Shown here piece by piece: positions 63,276 through 64,000 of a stretch of DNA of 64,000 nt. The translations under genes and the position numbers were made by a program. The notes beneath the pieces are model-generated. The model saw nothing but the letters and a program-made list of their open reading frames with translations. It searched no databases and was not told the origin of the DNA. The stretch lies in contig NC_014722.1 in NCBI RefSeq assembly GCF_000198775.1, positions 949,518-1,013,517 on the forward strand, written 5' to 3'. This DNA comes from Mycetohabitans rhizoxinica HKI 454 (GTDB lineage: Bacteria > Pseudomonadota > Gammaproteobacteria > Burkholderiales > Burkholderiaceae). Position 1 is the first letter of the stretch; each line of letters starts with the position of its first letter.

Positions 63276-64000
63276 ATGACCGCCTACGTGCCGCCAACCG
63301 CCTCCGATATCCTGCTTGAGCTTCGCGATGTTGCTTTCGGCTACAGTGCTGAGCGGCTCGTGCTCCAGAACCTGAACATGCGTTTCAAGCGTGGACAGGT
63401 GGTTGCGATCATGGGCGGCTCCGGGTGCGGCAAGACGACAGTGTTGCGGCTCATCGGTGCGCTGGTGCGCGCCAACCGAGGCCAGGTACTGTTTCGCGGC
63501 GAGGACGTCGGTGCTATGGGCCCCCAGGCGGTCTACGCGGCGCGGCGCAGGATGGGCATGTTGTTCCAGTTCGGCGCGTTGTTTACCGACATGTCAGTGT
63601 TCGACAACGTCGCATTTCCGCTGCGCGAGCATACGGACTTGCCAGAGGCGCTGATCCGCGATCTCGTGCTGATGAAACTCAACGCGGTCGGCTTGCGCGG
63701 CGCACGCGACTTGGCGCCGTCCGAAGTCTCGGGCGGCATGGCGCGCCGGGTCGCGCTGGCTCGGGCGATCGCGCTTGACCCCGAGCTGATGATGTACGAT
63801 GAGCCGTTCGCGGGACTTGATCCGATCTCACTGGGTATTACCGCGAACCTGATTCGCACCCTCAATACCGCGCTCGGCGCCACGTCGATCCTCGTGACAC
63901 ACGATGTGCCGGAGTCGTTTGCGATCGCGGACTACGTGTATTTCATTGCGAATGGACGGGTGCTCGCCGAGGGCACGCCCGCGCAGTTGCGCGCGTCGCA
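63276..64000 (+). CDS. mlaF: Phospholipid ABC transporter ATP-binding protein MlaF (3' end outside window)
   Basis: At least 241 residues, still open at the end of the window. ATPase of the MlaFEDB complex that moves phospholipid between the outer and inner membrane. LELRDVAFGYSAERLVLQNLNMRFKRGQ, Walker A MGGSGCGKTT (Lys53), LFQFGALFTDMSVFDNVAFPLREHT (MlaF-type Q-loop), signature SGGMARRVALARAIA, Walker B MMYDEPFAGLDP and VTHDVPESFAIADYVYFI are present. In relatives mlaE, mlaD and further mla genes follow. Confidence 0.93.
   Translation, partial: MTAYVPPTASDILLELRDVAFGYSAERLVLQNLNMRFKRGQVVAIMGGSGCGKTTVLRLIGALVRANRGQVLFRGEDVGAMGPQAVYAARRRMGMLFQFGALFTDMSVFDNVAFPLREHTDLPEALIRDLVLMKLNAVGLRGARDLAPSEVSGGMARRVALARAIALDPELMMYDEPFAGLDPISLGITANLIRTLNTALGATSILVTHDVPESFAIADYVYFIANGRVLAEGTPAQLRAS

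Overview
The window is a stretch of a high-GC betaproteobacterial chromosome. Gene order (recQ, str operon, S10-spc-alpha ribosomal cluster, cutA-dsbD, hemB, engB, cytochrome c4, resB-ccsA, lysA, mrcA, pilMNO(P)Q, aroKB, dgt, gltBD, thiOSGE, mlaF) and the protein sequences match Burkholderia sensu lato. A probable type III secretion translocon gene with a perfect plant-inducible-promoter-like box at the left edge fits a plant- or fungus-associated member such as the endofungal Mycetohabitans/Paraburkholderia rhizoxinica group. The genus is an inference; the family-level placement is solid.

Layout. 1-2.7 kb: accessory two-gene unit, an HrpF/NolX-family type III translocon protein plus a GNAT acetyltransferase, under a TTCGC-N15-TTCGC promoter. 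2.8-4.6 kb: recQ. 4.7-9.8 kb: str operon (rpsL, rpsG, fusA, tuf, rpsJ). 9.9-24.2 kb: S10, spc and alpha operons through rplQ, complete down to the small rpmJ and infA. In this copy rplF is broken by four +1 slips in G/C runs, which most likely are sequencing errors. 24.4-28.7 kb: cutA-dsbD, then hemB and engB on the other strand with a candidate small RNA between them. 28.9-33.2 kb: cytochrome c4 with the ResB/CcsA cytochrome c maturation pair. 33.2-37.7 kb: lysA-lptM, cyaY and the penicillin-binding protein mrcA. 37.9-42.6 kb: a compact pilM-N-O(P)-Q locus (type IV pilus/competence alignment complex and secretin). 42.7-46.5 kb: aroK-aroB-dgt-ugpQ. 46.8-48.4 kb: a DUF883 membrane protein and an OmpW-like porin, separated by a decayed gene fragment. 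48.6-56.6 kb: a domesticated-looking RAYT transposase relative, a 13-bp tandem repeat, and gltB-gltD (glutamate synthase). 56.8-59.1 kb: a 2'-5' RNA ligase family gene and an SbmA/BacA-type ABC exporter. 59.2-63.1 kb: a 9-bp x 15 tandem repeat, a TPP riboswitch and the thiamine operon thiO-thiS-thiG-thiE. 63.3 kb to the end: mlaF, running off the window.

How it works together: most of the window is core housekeeping (translation, protein secretion, cytochrome c assembly, cell-wall synthesis, shikimate, glutamate and thiamine synthesis). Accessory or fast-evolving material is concentrated at the left edge (type III translocon unit), in the intergenic tandem repeats at 49.7 and 59.2 kb, in the pilQ repeat tail and in the 46.5-50 kb segment. 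Several ribosomal promoters share an architecture in which the -10 hexamer lies within or at the edge of an inverted repeat. The main candidates for something new are the type III translocon/acetyltransferase unit with its PIP-box promoter, the -10-in-palindrome promoters, the motif-less RAYT protein and the candidate small RNA at 27.9-28.03 kb.
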